NCBI GenBank assembly: GCA_030562195.1
Contig: CM060203.1
Span: 16,310,534-16,374,533, forward strand
From: Nipponacmea schrenckii
Lineage: Eukaryota; Mollusca; Gastropoda; Lottiidae
Direction: 5' to 3'
DNA length: 64,000 bases
Of the stretch, positions 21,661 to 34,764 are shown one piece after another. The notes under the pieces were generated by a model that did no database searches, had not been told where the DNA came from, and saw only the letters and a list, made by a program, of their open reading frames with translations. The position numbers and the translations under genes were made by a program. Position 1 is the first letter of the stretch. The number at the start of each line of letters is the position of its first letter.

Positions 21661-22746
21661 ATTGGTCAAGACCAAGTCAAGGTGTTTAATACTGAATTCC
21701 TTTTCAACTTAACCAGGATATCAATTATCATTGAAATCAAAATTAGAAAATTTATTTGTCCCATACAATGGCAACATTCCTTGAAACCCATCCTTAATAA
21801 GGCTACTTATTTGGTCTTCCATATCCTGAATTAACTTTCCCCCGTAGTGAATACTTCTTCATTCAAAATATGACAGTGTATATAGAGATAACAATTATTA
21901 TGGGGCTAATATACACAGTTAAATACCACTTTATTAGGGCTCTATTGTTGACCTTATTTATAAAGGCTATCAACTAAGCTTGGAGTATTTTAAGATTGTT
22001 TATTTCCTTTAGTGATCCTTGAATACTATAACAAAAACAAACTACACAACTTATTCTTTACATTCCTTACTGTAGGGCTTTAAACCTGGGATAAATTTCA
22101 AATTTGGGGGGGGGGGGGGGTTAATGAAGCACTACGGGGGTAATGTGATTGATTTTGTTTTATATCTTTTTTTTTAAATTTCCCTAATCAAATTTGATAA
22201 TCCCTGAACAGGGAGATATATGGAAACCAAACAATAACAAATATTATATACCATACACAAAGTTTTGTCATCTTTCAAAAACTACTTTTAGATATCAGTA
22301 TCCATTAACTAGTCATCTGCCAAACTACCTAGTTTGTGATATCAGCATCTGCTGAAAGCAAATGTTAACTTGCCATCTACCAACTACCTATTTTTTTTTA
22401 ACTACTTTGACCATGACAGCCTTATTTCTCAACTCATACCAATAACAATACAGTGTACTCTGAGCTATCTGAGTTTTTTGACATCTGAGCTATCTGACAT
22501 CTGAGTATTCTGACATTCTGTGTATCCATGCCAGAACTATTCCAAAGAGCTCATACAGTATCTATACAGTGTACTTTGACTTCTGCTTAATCGACATCTA
22601 TCTCTGGTCGCATGTGTTCCAATGTTCATCTAACACTAATCAGTACACTTTACCAAAAAAAAATCCAACATGTACTTACATATTTATCAACTTAGTTTGG
22701 TTCAAACAATAGGTGACACAAAGAAATTAAGCAAGTGTTTATTTGC
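21660..22746. other. Intron, G-run and duplicated 'gctatctgac' patch
   Basis: Contains a 15-16-base G run near 22107-22122 and short near-repeats 'tcatctgccaaactacctag' / 'ccatctaccaactacct' (22313-22390) and 'gagctatctgacatctgag' (22464-22505). No coding signal. Confidence 0.5.
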
Positions 22747-23020
22747 GGTATTAATTTTGACACAAAAGTGTATTAATTTTGATACAAAAAGTGTATTAAT
22801 TTTGATACAAAAAGTGTATTAATTTTGATACAAAGGTGTATTAATTTTGATACAAAAAGTGTATTAATTTTGATACAAAAAGTGTATTAATTTTGATACA
22901 AAAGTGTATTAATTCTGATACAAAAGTGTATTAATAATGATAAAAGCTGTATTAATTTTGATACAAAAGTGTATTATTTTTGATACAAAAGTGTATTAAT
23001 TCTGATAAAAGGCATATCGT
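22747..23020. repeat. Minisatellite, 22-23-bp unit, about 12 copies
   Basis: Units of gtgtattaattttgatacaa-aa. The single-A length variation between units suggests slippage. Confidence 0.93.
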
Positions 23021-23189
23021 AGTTATTCTGATAAAAATAAAGCAACCAAAATGTGAACAATTAAATACTGAATTGTCTTTTTATTATTAGAAAGTACTGT
23101 ACATAGTATCTTATTTGGGTCAACGAGCTATTAATAGTAACATGTTGTACATGATGAAAAATCTTGAAAATCTGAGTATTCCGATACTC

Positions 23190-23290
23190 TTGCTAATCTG
23201 ACATTATTTTTCCGTCCAGTGAATGTCAGATTCAGCCCCAGTGAATGTCAGATTAAGCCCCAGTGAATGTCAGATTGAAGCAGAGTACAC
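23190..23290. repeat. Short tandem of 'gccccagtgaatgtcagatt'
   Basis: Three nearly identical 20-bp units at about 23218-23272. The flanking 'tctgacattatttt-c-gt-cagtg' is shared with 3789-3870, so this is part of a dispersed repeat. Confidence 0.75.
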
Positions 23291-23523
23291 TGTATCTATG
23301 AAATCCTCATTTCATGTTACATACCAATTACTAAATATATAAATATATACTGTAAGCAAGTGCTAATTCCACTGATCTACTAATTTTATATTTACTCTAC
23401 CCAAATAAAATTTCTTTTTTTTTTAAGACCAACACACCTGTAGAAATATAAGTTTGTGTTTTTAAATCCAAAGTCACATTTTAATTTCCACTCACTAGAA
23501 CAGAACTTTTAAAAACCCTCTTT

Positions 23524-23910
23524 TTAACACTAAGTATTCAGAATAAATTCCAAACTCACATCCAAACAACTAAGTATTCAAGAATAAATTCCAAACTCAC
23601 ATCCAAACAACTAAGTATTCAGAATAAATTCCAGAATCACATCCAAACAACTAAGTATTCAAGAATAAATTCCAAAATCACATCCAAACAACTAAGTATT
23701 CAAGAATAAACTCCGAACTCACATCCAAACACTAAGTTGTATATTCACTTATGACGGTTGTAAAATACCTCTGTGACAATTATAACCGTTATACCAAACT
23801 CACATCCAAAATCTAAGTATTCAAGAATAAACTCCAAACTCACATCCAAACACTAAGTTGTATATTCACTTATGACGATTGTAAAATACCTCTCAGACTA
23901 TTTATAACCG
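23524..23910. repeat. Minisatellite, 41-bp unit with higher-order unit
   Basis: Five units of aactaagtattcaagaataa-attccaaactcacatccaaac, then two longer units carrying 'gttgtatattcacttatgac' and 'ttgtaaaatacctct'. Confidence 0.93.
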
Positions 23911-24357
23911 TTATCTTTTAAACCCAACTCTAATGTAATAAATACAGGATAAGGACCGTTAACCATACCTCAATCAAAATCCTTGATATTAAACACATGA
24001 ATATACATAGATTCAACGTCACAATGAAGAGTATGGGGAATTTCTAAAGGAGTGTCGTCATTCAGCTGGATAAAGTTCACTATCAACCTATTGTTACTTT
24101 AACCCTAACTGAGTTTCAAGCTTGACAGATAATGTCAGTATGTAATAGACTGTATAGAATAGAGACTGTCAACTCACTAGGCTAGTACAGACTCAATTAT
24201 ACACCTGAATTAACTCTCTATATACACCTTGAAATTTAACTGGATATTTACGAATTTTGGCAAAATCTGGAAGAAATTGTCTCTGTTCATGAACAATTAA
24301 ATTCAAAAAATTTTTACTCACAAATTTTCCTTATGAATTATATAAGGGAGAACTTAA

Positions 24358-24662
24358 AGGGATAATAGATCTTGGAACATAAAATATAACAATTTAAACT
24401 TTCTCTATACATCAGTAAATAAACCTGCTACCATAAATAACATAATAAATAAATAAATATCCACAAAACTAAGTAATTATCCATGAAGATGCATTTGATT
24501 ATTGAAAACTGCTTGAAAAAAATGACTTAGTTTTGCAGGTTTTTCAGATTTTAAGGGATTCTGTTATTTAATGATACCAGGTAAGTTCACTGATGAATAT
24601 ATACTCATATTGTCCATTCTAGAGAACTAAAATTAATGTTCATGCTAAGATGCATTATCTCT
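24358..24662. mobile_element. TTAA-flanked T2/Kolobok-like MITE, copy 1
   Basis: TTAA at 24354-24357 and 24663-24666. Left terminus AGGGATAATAG, right terminus GCATTATCTCT. Interior has inverted 'aaaactaagtaattatccat' and 'atgacttagttttgcagg' segments. TTAAAGGR ends match the T2-type MITEs assigned to the Kolobok superfamily (established for Xenopus; assignment here is inference). Confidence 0.8.
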
Positions 24663-24999
24663 TTAAAAAAATGCTTAACAAAATTTCAATTGACTATCCT
24701 ACATCCGCATTAATAGATGGAATTTGTTATTTTTATACTTTCCCTATGAATGTGAAACTAGGTTACAAAATAATATATTACTTCATAATGCAAAACAGAA
24801 ACACCTTTACAAATGTGTGGGTGATTTCCACTCAAAATAAATATGTTATGTTAACTTTCATTCATATTTCAATTGACAATTAACATTCCTGTATATACAC
24901 TGACAAATATTGATATAAACTTAACACTTAGTCAATCCCTTATTAATATTCTTTTTAAAATATCAGAAAAAATATTAACCAGTATATATAAACTGTTAT

Positions 25000-25690
25000 A
25001 TAAATGTTTTTTTTTATATGCTGCAATAATGTTTAAATATATACTCTGCAATAACGTTTATTTATATACGCTGCAATAATGTATATTATATATGTAGTTG
25101 TTATAAAATGTTTATTTTTATATATACTGCAATAATGTTTATTTTTATATATATACTGCAATGTTTATTTTTATATATACTGCAATAATGTTTATTTTAA
25201 TATATATACTGCAATGTTTATTTTTATATATATACTGCAATAATTTTAATTTTTATATATATGCTGTAATAATGTTTATTTATATATATATGCTGCAATA
25301 ATGTATATTTATATATATGCTGTAATAATCTTTTTTTTATAATATATGCTGTAATAATGTTTTTTTTATATACGCTGCAATAATGTTTATTTATATACGT
25401 GCTTCCATAATGTTTTTTTATATATCTGCTGCAATAATGTTTCTTTAAATATATGCTGCAATAATGTATATTATATACGCTGCAATAATGTTTTTTTTTT
25501 ATATATGTGCTATAAAAGTGTTTATCATATATCTGCTGCAATAATGCATATTGTATATATGCTGCAATAATGTTTTTTTTTATATGTATACTACAATAAT
25601 GTTTATTTTATACTCTGTAATAATGTTCTTTTATACGGTATGTATGCTGCAATAATGTTTTTTTTTTTTATAAACCGTAATAATACATAT
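25000..25690. repeat. AT-rich minisatellite 'tatatgctgcaataatgttt', about 24 copies
   Basis: Variable units of 25-31 bp with a tatata stretch, tgctgcaataatg and a T run. The open frames on it are repeat artefacts. Other dispersed repeat (ctaccagctggtcaaacctc) follows at 25915-26160. Confidence 0.93.
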
Positions 25691-26369
25691 TATATACGCT
25701 TACATTTCAGCAAATATTGGAATCACTCCCTGTCAGTGTGTCTGTCTATCCTCCACATTAAACCATTGATTACTTATAGTTTTATTAATTGCATCTGTGT
25801 CTAATTTATTACTTGTTTTTTCTTATCACCAAATATTTCAACTCTACCCTTCACAAGGTTCTGTCATTTTATATAATACAAACAGAACATCTGCCTCTAC
25901 TCTACTTTTATATGAGGGTGGGTCAAAAAGTTAATGTCACACCATATATCATAGTAAAAAAGAGAGAAAGAAACAACTATATTTTAAAAGGATAACAACT
26001 TAGGTTCACAAGTCCACCGTGGCAAGGATCCTTTCTACCAGCTGGTCAAACCTCTTGGCGTTGATATTTCCCTGATTATCTGTACCCATTTACGGCAAGG
26101 TGTACTGGAATTGCGAGTGAAGATGACTTATTCAGACATGCCGATAACCTCAAGGTCCAGAGTTTAATCGAAATGAACTTTCAGATTTTCAAACTCGTTT
26201 TTCTCTTGTCAGTGATGCAGATCGAAGAGATTAGCATTGAAAAGGTTAATTTATTCACATTACACACTAATTTGTGTTGTCCATCTTCATTAGCCCATTC
26301 ATTTTCTTTTCATACCTTGCGAAAACAGCCAATCAGATCCATTGATATACTATACACGTTATGGTTTTG

Positions 26370-26495
26370 TGGTTTCAGGCTTCCTTTCAGAAACCTTGAT
26401 TGGCTGATTCACTAGAAAGCATGAAATCCAATTAATTGCTGCATTAACAAACTTCCATGATACAAGAAAGGTGGCTAATGCAGTCAAGGTATCAT
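26370..26495 (+). repeat. Family-1 MITE right-arm fragment
   Basis: gattggctgattcactag, aacaaacttccatgatacaa and gaaaggtggctaatgcagtc-aaggtatca. Followed by a T21 run at about 26541-26561. Confidence 0.75.
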
Positions 26496-26689
26496 TGCGT
26501 GGCAAATAAAATTTGTCACGCTTTGTTTTCGTTCGGATTATTTTTTTTTTTTTTTTTTTTTTGGGAAGCTCGCTAGCCCAAACGGAAAAAGATAGACTAT
26601 TTCTGTTTTCACCAATGGTTTTTATATGGGCTGGAATCAAAAATGAATATCTAACATGAAATTTTCGCTAAACCGAAAGTGGCTAATTG

Positions 26690-27480
26690 CATAATATGCA
26701 AATAAGATTTCAAGCTAGCTCGGGCCCTAATAGTCGCATCGGTCTGAAATTTACAGGATATAGATAGATAGGCAGCGCAATTAAAACTACATCATCAAAA
26801 TTTTTTGATCACTTCCGGTTTTGGCGTGGGGACTTCCGGTTTTTTCGTCTCATGTCGGGCGACCCTGCTTCCGATGTAATTCAAGATTCTAAACAAAATC
26901 AGTATATTTAAGCTATACTAAATGATTTTAATCCCCTGAGATGAAGAAAAATTAAATTGAATGTTGCGCATGCGCAGTTTTCAAAAATGGCAAATTTTCT
27001 TAAAAATTTAATAAGTCCGCCAATTATTAACCGATTTTTATGATTTTGGTGTCTATCGAAACCTTGATACTTTATCTAAAAAATGTTGGGAACAGAATTT
27101 TGATTTTCGAATTTGAATTTTTTTTATGCCCGTTCGAATTTTTCGAAAATTTAAAACTCTATATCTCGTGACCTTGACCTTAAATGACCTTGACATTTGA
27201 GATGTAGAATGTCATTGACCTCAGCTGTCTATAGATGTGCTGATATTGCATGACAAATATTAACTTCCGGTTTTATAGCCCACCGAAATCTGACTATTTT
27301 GCAATTTTCGACGGTTATGTTACACTTTCGGGCTCTAATGTTCGGATCGATCTGAAATTTACAGGATATAGATAGATACGCAACACAATTAAAAATATAT
27401 CATCAAAATTTTTTGATCACTTCCGGTTTGGGCGTGGGGACTTCCGTTTTTTTTTATCTCATTTCAGGCGACCCTACATC
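26690..27480. repeat. Duplicated dispersed repeat, two copies about 625 bp apart
   Basis: 26725-26860 and 27345-27475 share gtctgaaatttacaggatat-agatagata, catcaaaattttttgatcac, ttccggttt and gcgtggggacttccg. The flanking 'gaccttgaccttaaatgac' and 'cgaatttttcgaaaa' suggest degraded mobile DNA. No frame of note. Confidence 0.75.
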
Positions 27481-28530
27481 CCGTGTAATTCAAGAATGTA
27501 AGCAAAAACAGTACATTAGCTATACAAAATAATTTGCATCCCTTGAAAAGAAAAAATTCCAATTGCTAATAAAATTTATTTATTTTTTTGTAAAATTTTT
27601 GCATACAAATTCAAAAAATATCTCTTTATAAAGCTGTGAATTAGCAAATTATCACATAGCTTGAATTTTCTCTCTATGTTAATTACAACCAAAGTTACAA
27701 AATAATGTTTAAATTTGAATATAGAGAGTTTAAATTTCATGACAAATTGTCATCTTACTACCTACTTAAATTTTGGTTTGGAATTTATGTAAATATCCTA
27801 CCGAAATCTTAGACATGTACAAAAATCTAATAAGGAACTGATAGTAGAAACTTATAGTAGAAAAAATTGCCTATATAGTGGAAAGTTTACGCTTACAATT
27901 GTAGGCTGAAAAGTACCGGAATTGAAAGCTAGCAGGTTAGAAGTTTCAAAATGTTCGAAATCCATGGGATAACGCATAGTTGCCACGCTCGGAGCTGTTC
28001 ACAGTTCTAGTTAAAAGGTTTATAATAGCTTGACATTGTAAAAAGAGAATTCTAAGAAGGGTGAATATGTGAGGTTAAACTTTTTGACCAACCCTCATAT
28101 TCCCATAGAGCTGGCAGACAAAAAAGACAATTGCATTTATAAATCACAGCTGATTTAAAAATTCAACCTTCTATTCACCAACAATTATCCTTTGTGCTCC
28201 ATGGATAATATGAGATATTGTTGGTTATCCATTATAGGATCTTATTTACATAACATTAAACTGGACATTATATTGATATTCGGTCATCCGGTTATACAAA
28301 GTATCATAGTCCATAATAGTAACTAATCAATTCTCTCTGTTTTGTTTGACTAAGCTAAGCTGGTCATGAATAGAAAACCAATTAGTCATTATAGGGGCAG
28401 TTGAAACTAAAACCTACAGTAGCTATTATCTGTTTCATAGTCTGTTTGTAATTTTAGCATAATCCATATCTAATTGTAAGACTAAATACCAATTTATTTT
28501 GTTCATTAAAGTAGCCACTATAAAATGAAT
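27480..28530. other. Intron, nothing recognised
   Basis: AT-rich sequence without tandem structure or coding signal. A patch at 28060-28095 echoes 'gtcaaaaagtttaacctcac' of the 25.9-kb dispersed repeat. Confidence 0.45.
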
Positions 28531-28690
28531 GTATTTTACGTCCTACTCTTGTGGGGGAAATTTGTCAGAACAGCATATAAAAATTACTCTTTTTGCAACT
28601 TTCAACTTTCGAGGGACCTATTGTGTGCACAACCTGTAGCAGACAGGGCCTCAGTCTAACGTCTAGACACTGTTTTTCATGTTTCTATGT
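28525..28690 (-). repeat. SINE fragment
   Basis: tattttacgtcctactcttg, gaaatttgtcagaacagc, tactctttttgcaactttca, ttcgagggacctattgtg and cctgtagcagacagggcctc in SINE order. Confidence 0.8.
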
Positions 28691-29279
28691 TGGAATTTTA
28701 AAAAATGGTGTCAAAGGTTACAATGCTTCATTAAGGTCATTTTTCAGAACAAATTGAGAGAATATATTGTGGAATTGACTTGAAAAATCTTACTAAAAAA
28801 TACAATATTACCATTGGTTGTGTGATATACAATATACGAGGGCATAAAAACATTTTGTCTCCAATAAACCAACCCCCAACAGGGTTAATCATTGATTGTA
28901 GTTTTGTTAATATCTCATGAAGCGTTCAGTTATAACATATTCATCACCATACCAAACAACATATCAAAACTTGAATAAGTCTCCTGAAGAGAATTGCCCC
29001 TATAAAAAAATACACACCATGCTATGGAGGATTTTGGCAAACCTTTAGGTGTCTTGGACAAGCATACCCTGCCTGGTGCCACAAGACAATGCCCCCTTCT
29101 TCCACAATATCAAAACCTATCTTTCATAAATTCCTTTCATGGACTTCTCTGAAATACATTGTTTTCAAAAAATTTGATTTGACATTTAAGTTTGAAATTA
29201 CTAGTTTAAAACATTCTGTTACCTAAAAATATAAGTGTTAAAATTCTGAACCTAGGAGAAAAAGTGTTAGTTTTTATCT

Positions 29280-29345
29280 ATTACTCCATATCGCGATACG
29301 TATCGTATCGTGATCCTTGTATCGCGATACTTATCGTATCGTGGC
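29280..29345. repeat. CGATA-rich repeat 'tatcgcgatacgtatcgtat'
   Basis: Two near-identical 28-bp palindromic units (atcgcgatacgtatcgtatc, then atcgcgatacttatcgtatc) followed by caatacccagcac. This type of block occurs widely in animal dispersed repeats. It is locally GC-rich against an AT-rich intron. Confidence 0.7.
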
Positions 29346-29919
29346 ATGACTGGCAATACCCAGCACTACTGTGAACACAATAACTTCATAGTTAAGCTGA
29401 ATATTTCCCTGTTTCTGAGACCAAGATATGCTTGACCTCCAAAAATGGTGAACCATGACCTCAATTGTGGTATCTGCATGCAAAAATCATAACAGCTGCC
29501 ATTGTCTCTCCTGCAATTTGGACAAACCAAACCTCAGAATTTTCATATATGTTATAGGTAGATGAATTAGCAGCTGGTAAAGCCAATAAATGTTTATATT
29601 ATACTAGAGAGTATATAAGTATATAGCCATGTTTAAACAAGTATAAACAGGTCTAGCTTTATCTAACATTAATAATATGTCAGGAATTTCACATCAAATT
29701 ATTACGTTTCACTTCAGCTGTTATGTGAAATATGAATAGACCCGTTTATGTCATTTTTTTTTAAAGGGGCAATTTTCAAAATTTCATTATCCAAATCTGA
29801 AAATATTTTTAAAATATGCTCTTTACATCTATGAATGTACTCAAAATAAAATTTAAAATATATATAAATATTTTGTATTTTAAAGTACATTTCAAAGTAT
29901 ATTTCAATTTTGAAAATAC

Positions 29920-30260
29920 AGTTAGATATATATTTGAAGGTTTAAAGTATAATTGGATATATATTTGAAGGTTAAAAGTATAGTTGGATATATATTTGAA
30001 GGTTCAAAGTAGTATAGTTGGATATATATTTGAAGGTTTAAAGTATAGTTGGATATATTTTTGAAGGTTAAAAGTATAGTTGGATATATTTGAAGGCAAA
30101 AAGTACAGTTGGATATATATTTGAAGGTTTAAAGTATAGTTGAATATATATTTGAAGATTTAAAGTACAGTCTGATTTATATTTCAAGTTTGAAAGTACA
30201 GTTGGATATATATTTGAAGGTTTAAAGTACAGTCTGATTTATATTTCAAGTTTTAAAGTA
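29920..30260. repeat. Minisatellite, about 32-bp unit, about 10 copies
   Basis: Units of ggatatatatttgaaggttt-aaagtatagttg, with a second variant (ctgatttatatttcaagttt) near the right end. Confidence 0.93.
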
Positions 30261-30584
30261 CAGTTGTTTCTAAGTTCAGTTAAAAAGTAATGTGTATAGT
30301 GTGGAAGTACAATTGTATATTTATGTCAAGTACTGTTGTTTTTAATTAGTTTTAAAGTGCAGTTGTATACATATTAAACATTCCTCAGTTGTAAAGATGA
30401 CAAGTACAAGTTAGTAAACATATTTTGAAGTTAGGTGACATTCTTCAGTTAATATGAAATGAAATTGATGTTTTCTGTCAGTCTGTTGGTGATAGGCAAT
30501 AAACATTATTTAACTACAGAAATATTTCACTGTTTCTACACTGAGTTTTCACTGTGGATTACGAAGGTGGCATAATCATGATAT

Positions 30585-30900
30585 AGCATCTTCATAATGG
30601 CAAGCTATCATTGACTTTATCTTATACCTTGACTGCAATAGCCATTATTCTTGTACCACTGACTTTGCTATTGTTTGCAGTCCAATGGAGTATTGTTATA
30701 CAAGAAGGGCAGATATTGGGGTCAAGGTATAAGATAAAGTTTGTTATAGCTTGCCATCGTGAAGATGCTTGATACAAGAATAGCGGCTATTGCAGTCAAG
30801 GTATAAGATAAAGTTTGTTATAGCTTGCCATCGTGAAGATGCTTGATACAAGAATAGTGGCTATTGCACTCAAGGTATAAGATATAGTTTGTAATTGACA
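30585..30900. mobile_element. Foldback MITE family 1, complete copy with duplicated tail
   Basis: Left arm agcatcttcataatggcaag then ccttgactgcaatagcc; right arm ggtcaaggtataagataaag then gcttgccatcgtgaagatgc. The right end (gatgcttgatacaagaata through atcgtgaa) is then repeated about twice more in tandem at 30770-30895, as in the 737-910 array. Confidence 0.85.
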
Positions 30901-30929
30901 TTGCATTGTTAAGATGATCACAAAGATAG

Positions 30930-32826
30930 CTTGCCAGGCAAGGTAACATACGCCCACTGGCAGCATTGAATTTGAAAAATAAATAGAGCAATAACTCAAA
31001 AAACATTCACTGAATTAATATTGAAGTTAAGGGCAAAAACTCAAAAACTGTTCATGGAAAATTGTCAAATTAGAACTTGACCACCATCTTATCTATTTCA
31101 ATACTCTTACCAAGTTTCATCAAATCTATTAAAAAATTGTAGCTTATTTTGTACCCACAAATATTTTTGACGCAATTTTACTAAGTCCAGGGCAATAACT
31201 CTAAAACTAATCGTTAAAAAGAGTCGGAAATTCAAACTTGACTAATGTCTTATCAATTCTGATGCTTACACCAAGTTCCATCAAAATCCTTTGAAAATTA
31301 AAGCTTCTTATTGCAACCAGACGCAATTTTACTAAGTCAAGGGCAATAACTTAAAACAATTCATTGAAAAACTGTCAAATTCAAACTTGACTGAGGCCTA
31401 ATCAATTCCAATGCTCACAACCAAGTTTCATCAACATCCTCTGAAAATTGGAGGATTTATTGCATCGAAACCAAAATTTTGACAAGATTTTTCTAAGTCA
31501 AGGCCATAACTCAAAAACAGTTCATGCGATAATTTCTATTTTCGAACTTGACCGAGATATCATCAATATATACAGGTATACCAAGTTTCATTAAGATCGG
31601 ATAAAAACTGTAGCTTCAATTGTGGATACAACCCGAATTTGACGCGTTTTTACTAAATCAAGGGCGATAACTCAAAAACCGTTCCTGCGATAATTTCCAT
31701 TTTCGAACTTGACCGAGATATCATCAATATATACAGGTATACCAAGTTTCATTAAGATTGGATAAAAACTGTAGCTTCAATTGTGGATACAACCCGAATT
31801 TGACACGTTTTTACTAAGACAAGGGCAATAACTCAAAAACCGTTCCTGCGATAATTTCCATTTTCGAACTTGACCGAGCTATCCTTAATATATACATGTA
31901 TACCAAGTTTCATTAAGATCAGATAAAAACTGTAGCTCTATTGTGGATACAACCCAAATTTGACACGTTTTTACTAAATCAAGGGCAATAACTCAAAAAC
32001 CGCTCATGCGATTATTTCTATTTTCAAACTTGATCGAGATATAATCAATATATACATATATACCCAGTTTCATTAAGATCGGATAAAAACTGTAGCCTGT
32101 ATTGTGGATACAACCCAAATTTGACTCGTTTTTACTAAGTCAAGGGCAATAACTCAAAAACCGCTCATGCGATTATTTCTATTTTCGAACTTGACCGAGA
32201 TATCATCAATATATACATGAATACCAAGTTTCATTAAGATCAGATGAAAACTGTACCCTCTATTTTGGATACAACCCAAATTTAACGCGTTTTTACTAAG
32301 TCAAGGGCAATAACTCAAAAACCATTCATGCGATAATTTCCATTTTCGAACTTGACCGAGATATCATCAATATATACATGTATACCAAGTTTCATTAAGA
32401 TCGGATAAAAACTGTAGCCTCTATTGTGGATACAACCCAAATTTGACACGTTTTTACTAAGTCAAGGGCAATAACTCAAAAACCGTTCATGCGATAATTT
32501 CCATTTTCGAACTTGACCGAGATATCATCAATATATACATGTATACCAAGTTTCATTAATATCGGATAAAAATTGTAGCCTCTATTGTGGATACAACCCA
32601 AATTTGACGCGTTTTTACTAAGTCAAGTGCAATAACTCAAAAACCGTTCATGCCACAATTTCCATTTTCGAACTTGACCGAGATATCATCAATATATACA
32701 TGTATACCAAGTTTCATTAAGATCGGATAAAAACTTTAGCCTCTATTGTGGATACAACAAATGTGGACGGACGGACGGACAGGGGCGACGGCAATATAAG
32801 TCCACATTTCCATGTGGGCGTATAAA
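30930..32826. mobile_element. Element with internal 161-bp tandem array
   Basis: Left end gccaggcaaggtaacatacg-cccactgg, right end ggacggacggacaggggcga then cacatttccatgtgggcgta. Between them about 11 units: the last eight, at 31509, 31670, 31831, 31991, 32152, 32313, 32474 and 32635, are spaced 160-161 bp and highly alike; the first three are diverged with 150-160 bp spacing. Core: aactcaaaaaccgttcatgc, tttccattttcgaacttgac, ccaagtttcattaagatcgg. Short copies at 35822, 37640 and 39985 carry one or two units. Termini show inverted TACGCCCAC / GTGGGCGTA. Confidence 0.9.
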
Positions 32827-33500
32827 AAATGAAAATGAAACGAATGGAGTTTTACATCCTAATCAAGGATGATCACATAATATAGTGTCCAGCAGAAAAA
32901 CAATCTTGGATATCTTAATTCGAAGTCGAAGATTAATTTTTCATCAACCAACATCCCTAATTAACAGTAAACAGGAGTTATACTGTGTTATATATCTAAT
33001 GCCACACACCTATCAAGTAAATCATCTACTCAGTATTAGCTATAATATTCACTTTATCTTACATTTTATCTCTTACTTCTATATTACACTACTATAATAA
33101 TATCTTATCAAAATGATGTATACTGAAATTCATAGCATAGTCACTACTTGTGACCTAGGCCAGTGCTATTATAGGAGAGCGTCTCTTATAACACCCTAAA
33201 CTAGATTTATTATCTGTGGGCAGCCAACAGCAGAAGTGTCAGTTGAGTTACTTCCCTTTATTTTATTTTTTTTTGGCCAAGATGTCCCACATCAATTCCT
33301 TGTCTTTTTGTCCCAAAACATGTATTCATTGTATAGAGATGTCTCATATAATGTACAAAAGTCTTAAGGATTCAGTGTATTGCTTTCAAGAGGGAATTTG
33401 TGGACTGACAGACCATAGAGAAAACATTAAGACCTGTTTACCTACCTGCTAAAAAATTATCAATATTTATTGTTCAGGGATATATATACATCTATTTATG
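32827..33500. other. Intron, nothing recognised
   Basis: SINE tail scrap at 32840-32865 (gaatggagttttacatccta). Two short plus-strand frames (32885-33097, 33216-33452) show no recognisable protein. Confidence 0.45.
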
Positions 33501-33504
33501 AAAT

Positions 33505-33790
33505 GGAGGGAGTGTTACAGCCAATGAAGATGGGTAAAGTTACGCTGTGAGCAATGAGGGAAATTTGGAAGAGACACCAGCATTAGCCTTCTATTCTTGA
33601 AAATTCTAGCCGTCAAGGGATCTTTAGCCATGTCAGTCCTTCCACATAGAAGCTGGATCACCGACAGGAAAGATTGGGTTGAAAAATCCAAAGGTCATGT
33701 CTCCACCCATACTGGAAATGAACCCTAGGTTTGAACCTTGGAACTTAAGGTTAGCAAACAAGCTGCTGACTCAATGAGCCACTACGTCTA
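33505..33790 (-). repeat. SINE copy (minus strand), near complete
   Basis: gccaatgaagatgggtaaag, gtgagcaatgagggaaattt, gccgtcaagggatctttag, then the complement of the head: gaaatgaaccctaggtttga, ggttagcaaacaagctgctg and actcaatgagccac. Confidence 0.85.
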
Positions 33791-34075
33791 CCCTTATTCA
33801 TAAGTAGAAAAGAGCATGTATGATGTACCAAGAAGAAAAGTTGAAATACAGAACAGTTTTTATCTTGTGTGCTTGTCAACATTTTAATGGGGTAACTAGT
33901 GTCTGGTTAATAAGGACTACATAAATGCCAGGTTTACACTAAAATTGTCTGTTTTCATAACATAACCATGGATTGCTCTGATCATTCTGTTATGATGTGG
34001 TTTCTGAACAATTCAGTACACTGGAAACAACTTAAGTTGTGTAAGCGTTAAATATGTAAATAAATAGAGACTTAC

Positions 34076-34220
34076 CATTGGTTTAAAATCATCATACGAT
34101 GGAAGGTCGTATAATGGATCAGCTGATTTACTGAGTTCACAATTATAATTAACAACTTTAGTAGGAATTGGTGTAGGATAGGTATCTCGTGAGGTGTTAT
34201 GGGATAGAAACCCGCCATCA
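34076..34220 (-). CDS. PTPN4: PTPN4 exon: linker with Tyr/Pro motifs
   Basis: A 145-nt exon, acceptor tatttttcag, donor gtaagtctct. It encodes DGGFLSHNTSRDTYPTPIPT, then KVVNYNCELSKSADPLYDLP and SYDDFKPM. The YDLPSYDDF patch looks like a tyrosine docking or trafficking motif (inference). It starts with T, completing the codon left by the previous exon, and ends in phase 0. The next recognised exon is about 20 kb away at 13590, so an unrecognised small exon between them is possible. A 51-bp minisatellite begins 25 bp upstream of its acceptor. Confidence 0.88.
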
Positions 34221-34244
34221 CTGAAAAATACAGAAGATAATCAA

Positions 34245-34760
34245 AGTATTGTTAAAATAGTGCTAAAATGTAGATAGATAGATCTAGAAATACTATGGTT
34301 AAAATACAGATCAATACATCTATTGTAGAATGATATAGAAATACTACTGTTAAAATACAGCTCAATACATCTATTGTAGAATAATATAGAAATACCACTG
34401 TTAAAATAGAGCTCAATACATCAATTAGGCTATAGAGCAATACAGAATTACTACTGTTAAAATACAGCTCTATACATCTATTGTAGAATGATATAGAAAT
34501 ACCAATGTTAAAATAGAGCTCAATACATCAATTAGGCTATAGAGCAATACAGAATTACTACTGTTAAAATAGAGCTCAATACATCAATTGTAGAATGATA
34601 TAGAAATACCACTATTAAAATACAGCTCAATACCTCAATTGTAGAATGATATAGGAATACCATTGTTAAAATACAGCTCAATACATCTATTGTAGAATGA
34701 TATAGGAATACCACTGTTAAAATACATCTCAATAGAGCGATATAGAAATACCACTGTTAA
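34245..34760. repeat. Minisatellite, 51-bp unit, about 10 copies
   Basis: Units of atagaaataccactgttaaa-atacagctcaatacatctat-tgtagaatgat. The same unit occurs in reverse orientation at 63190-63640. It starts about 25 bp upstream of the 34076-34220 exon acceptor. Confidence 0.95.
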
Positions 34761-34764
34761 ATTA

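Noticed and set aside
25696..25745. Possible small exon GVIPIFAE with donor gtaagcgtat, which could bridge the linker gap in phase
   Set aside because: The acceptor region (gacagacacactgacag) lacks a pyrimidine tract, and the receiving acceptor near 13595 is equally poor.
31000..32760. Regularly spaced repeats as a CRISPR array
   Set aside because: The whole 161-bp unit is conserved with no unique spacers, and the setting is a eukaryotic intron.
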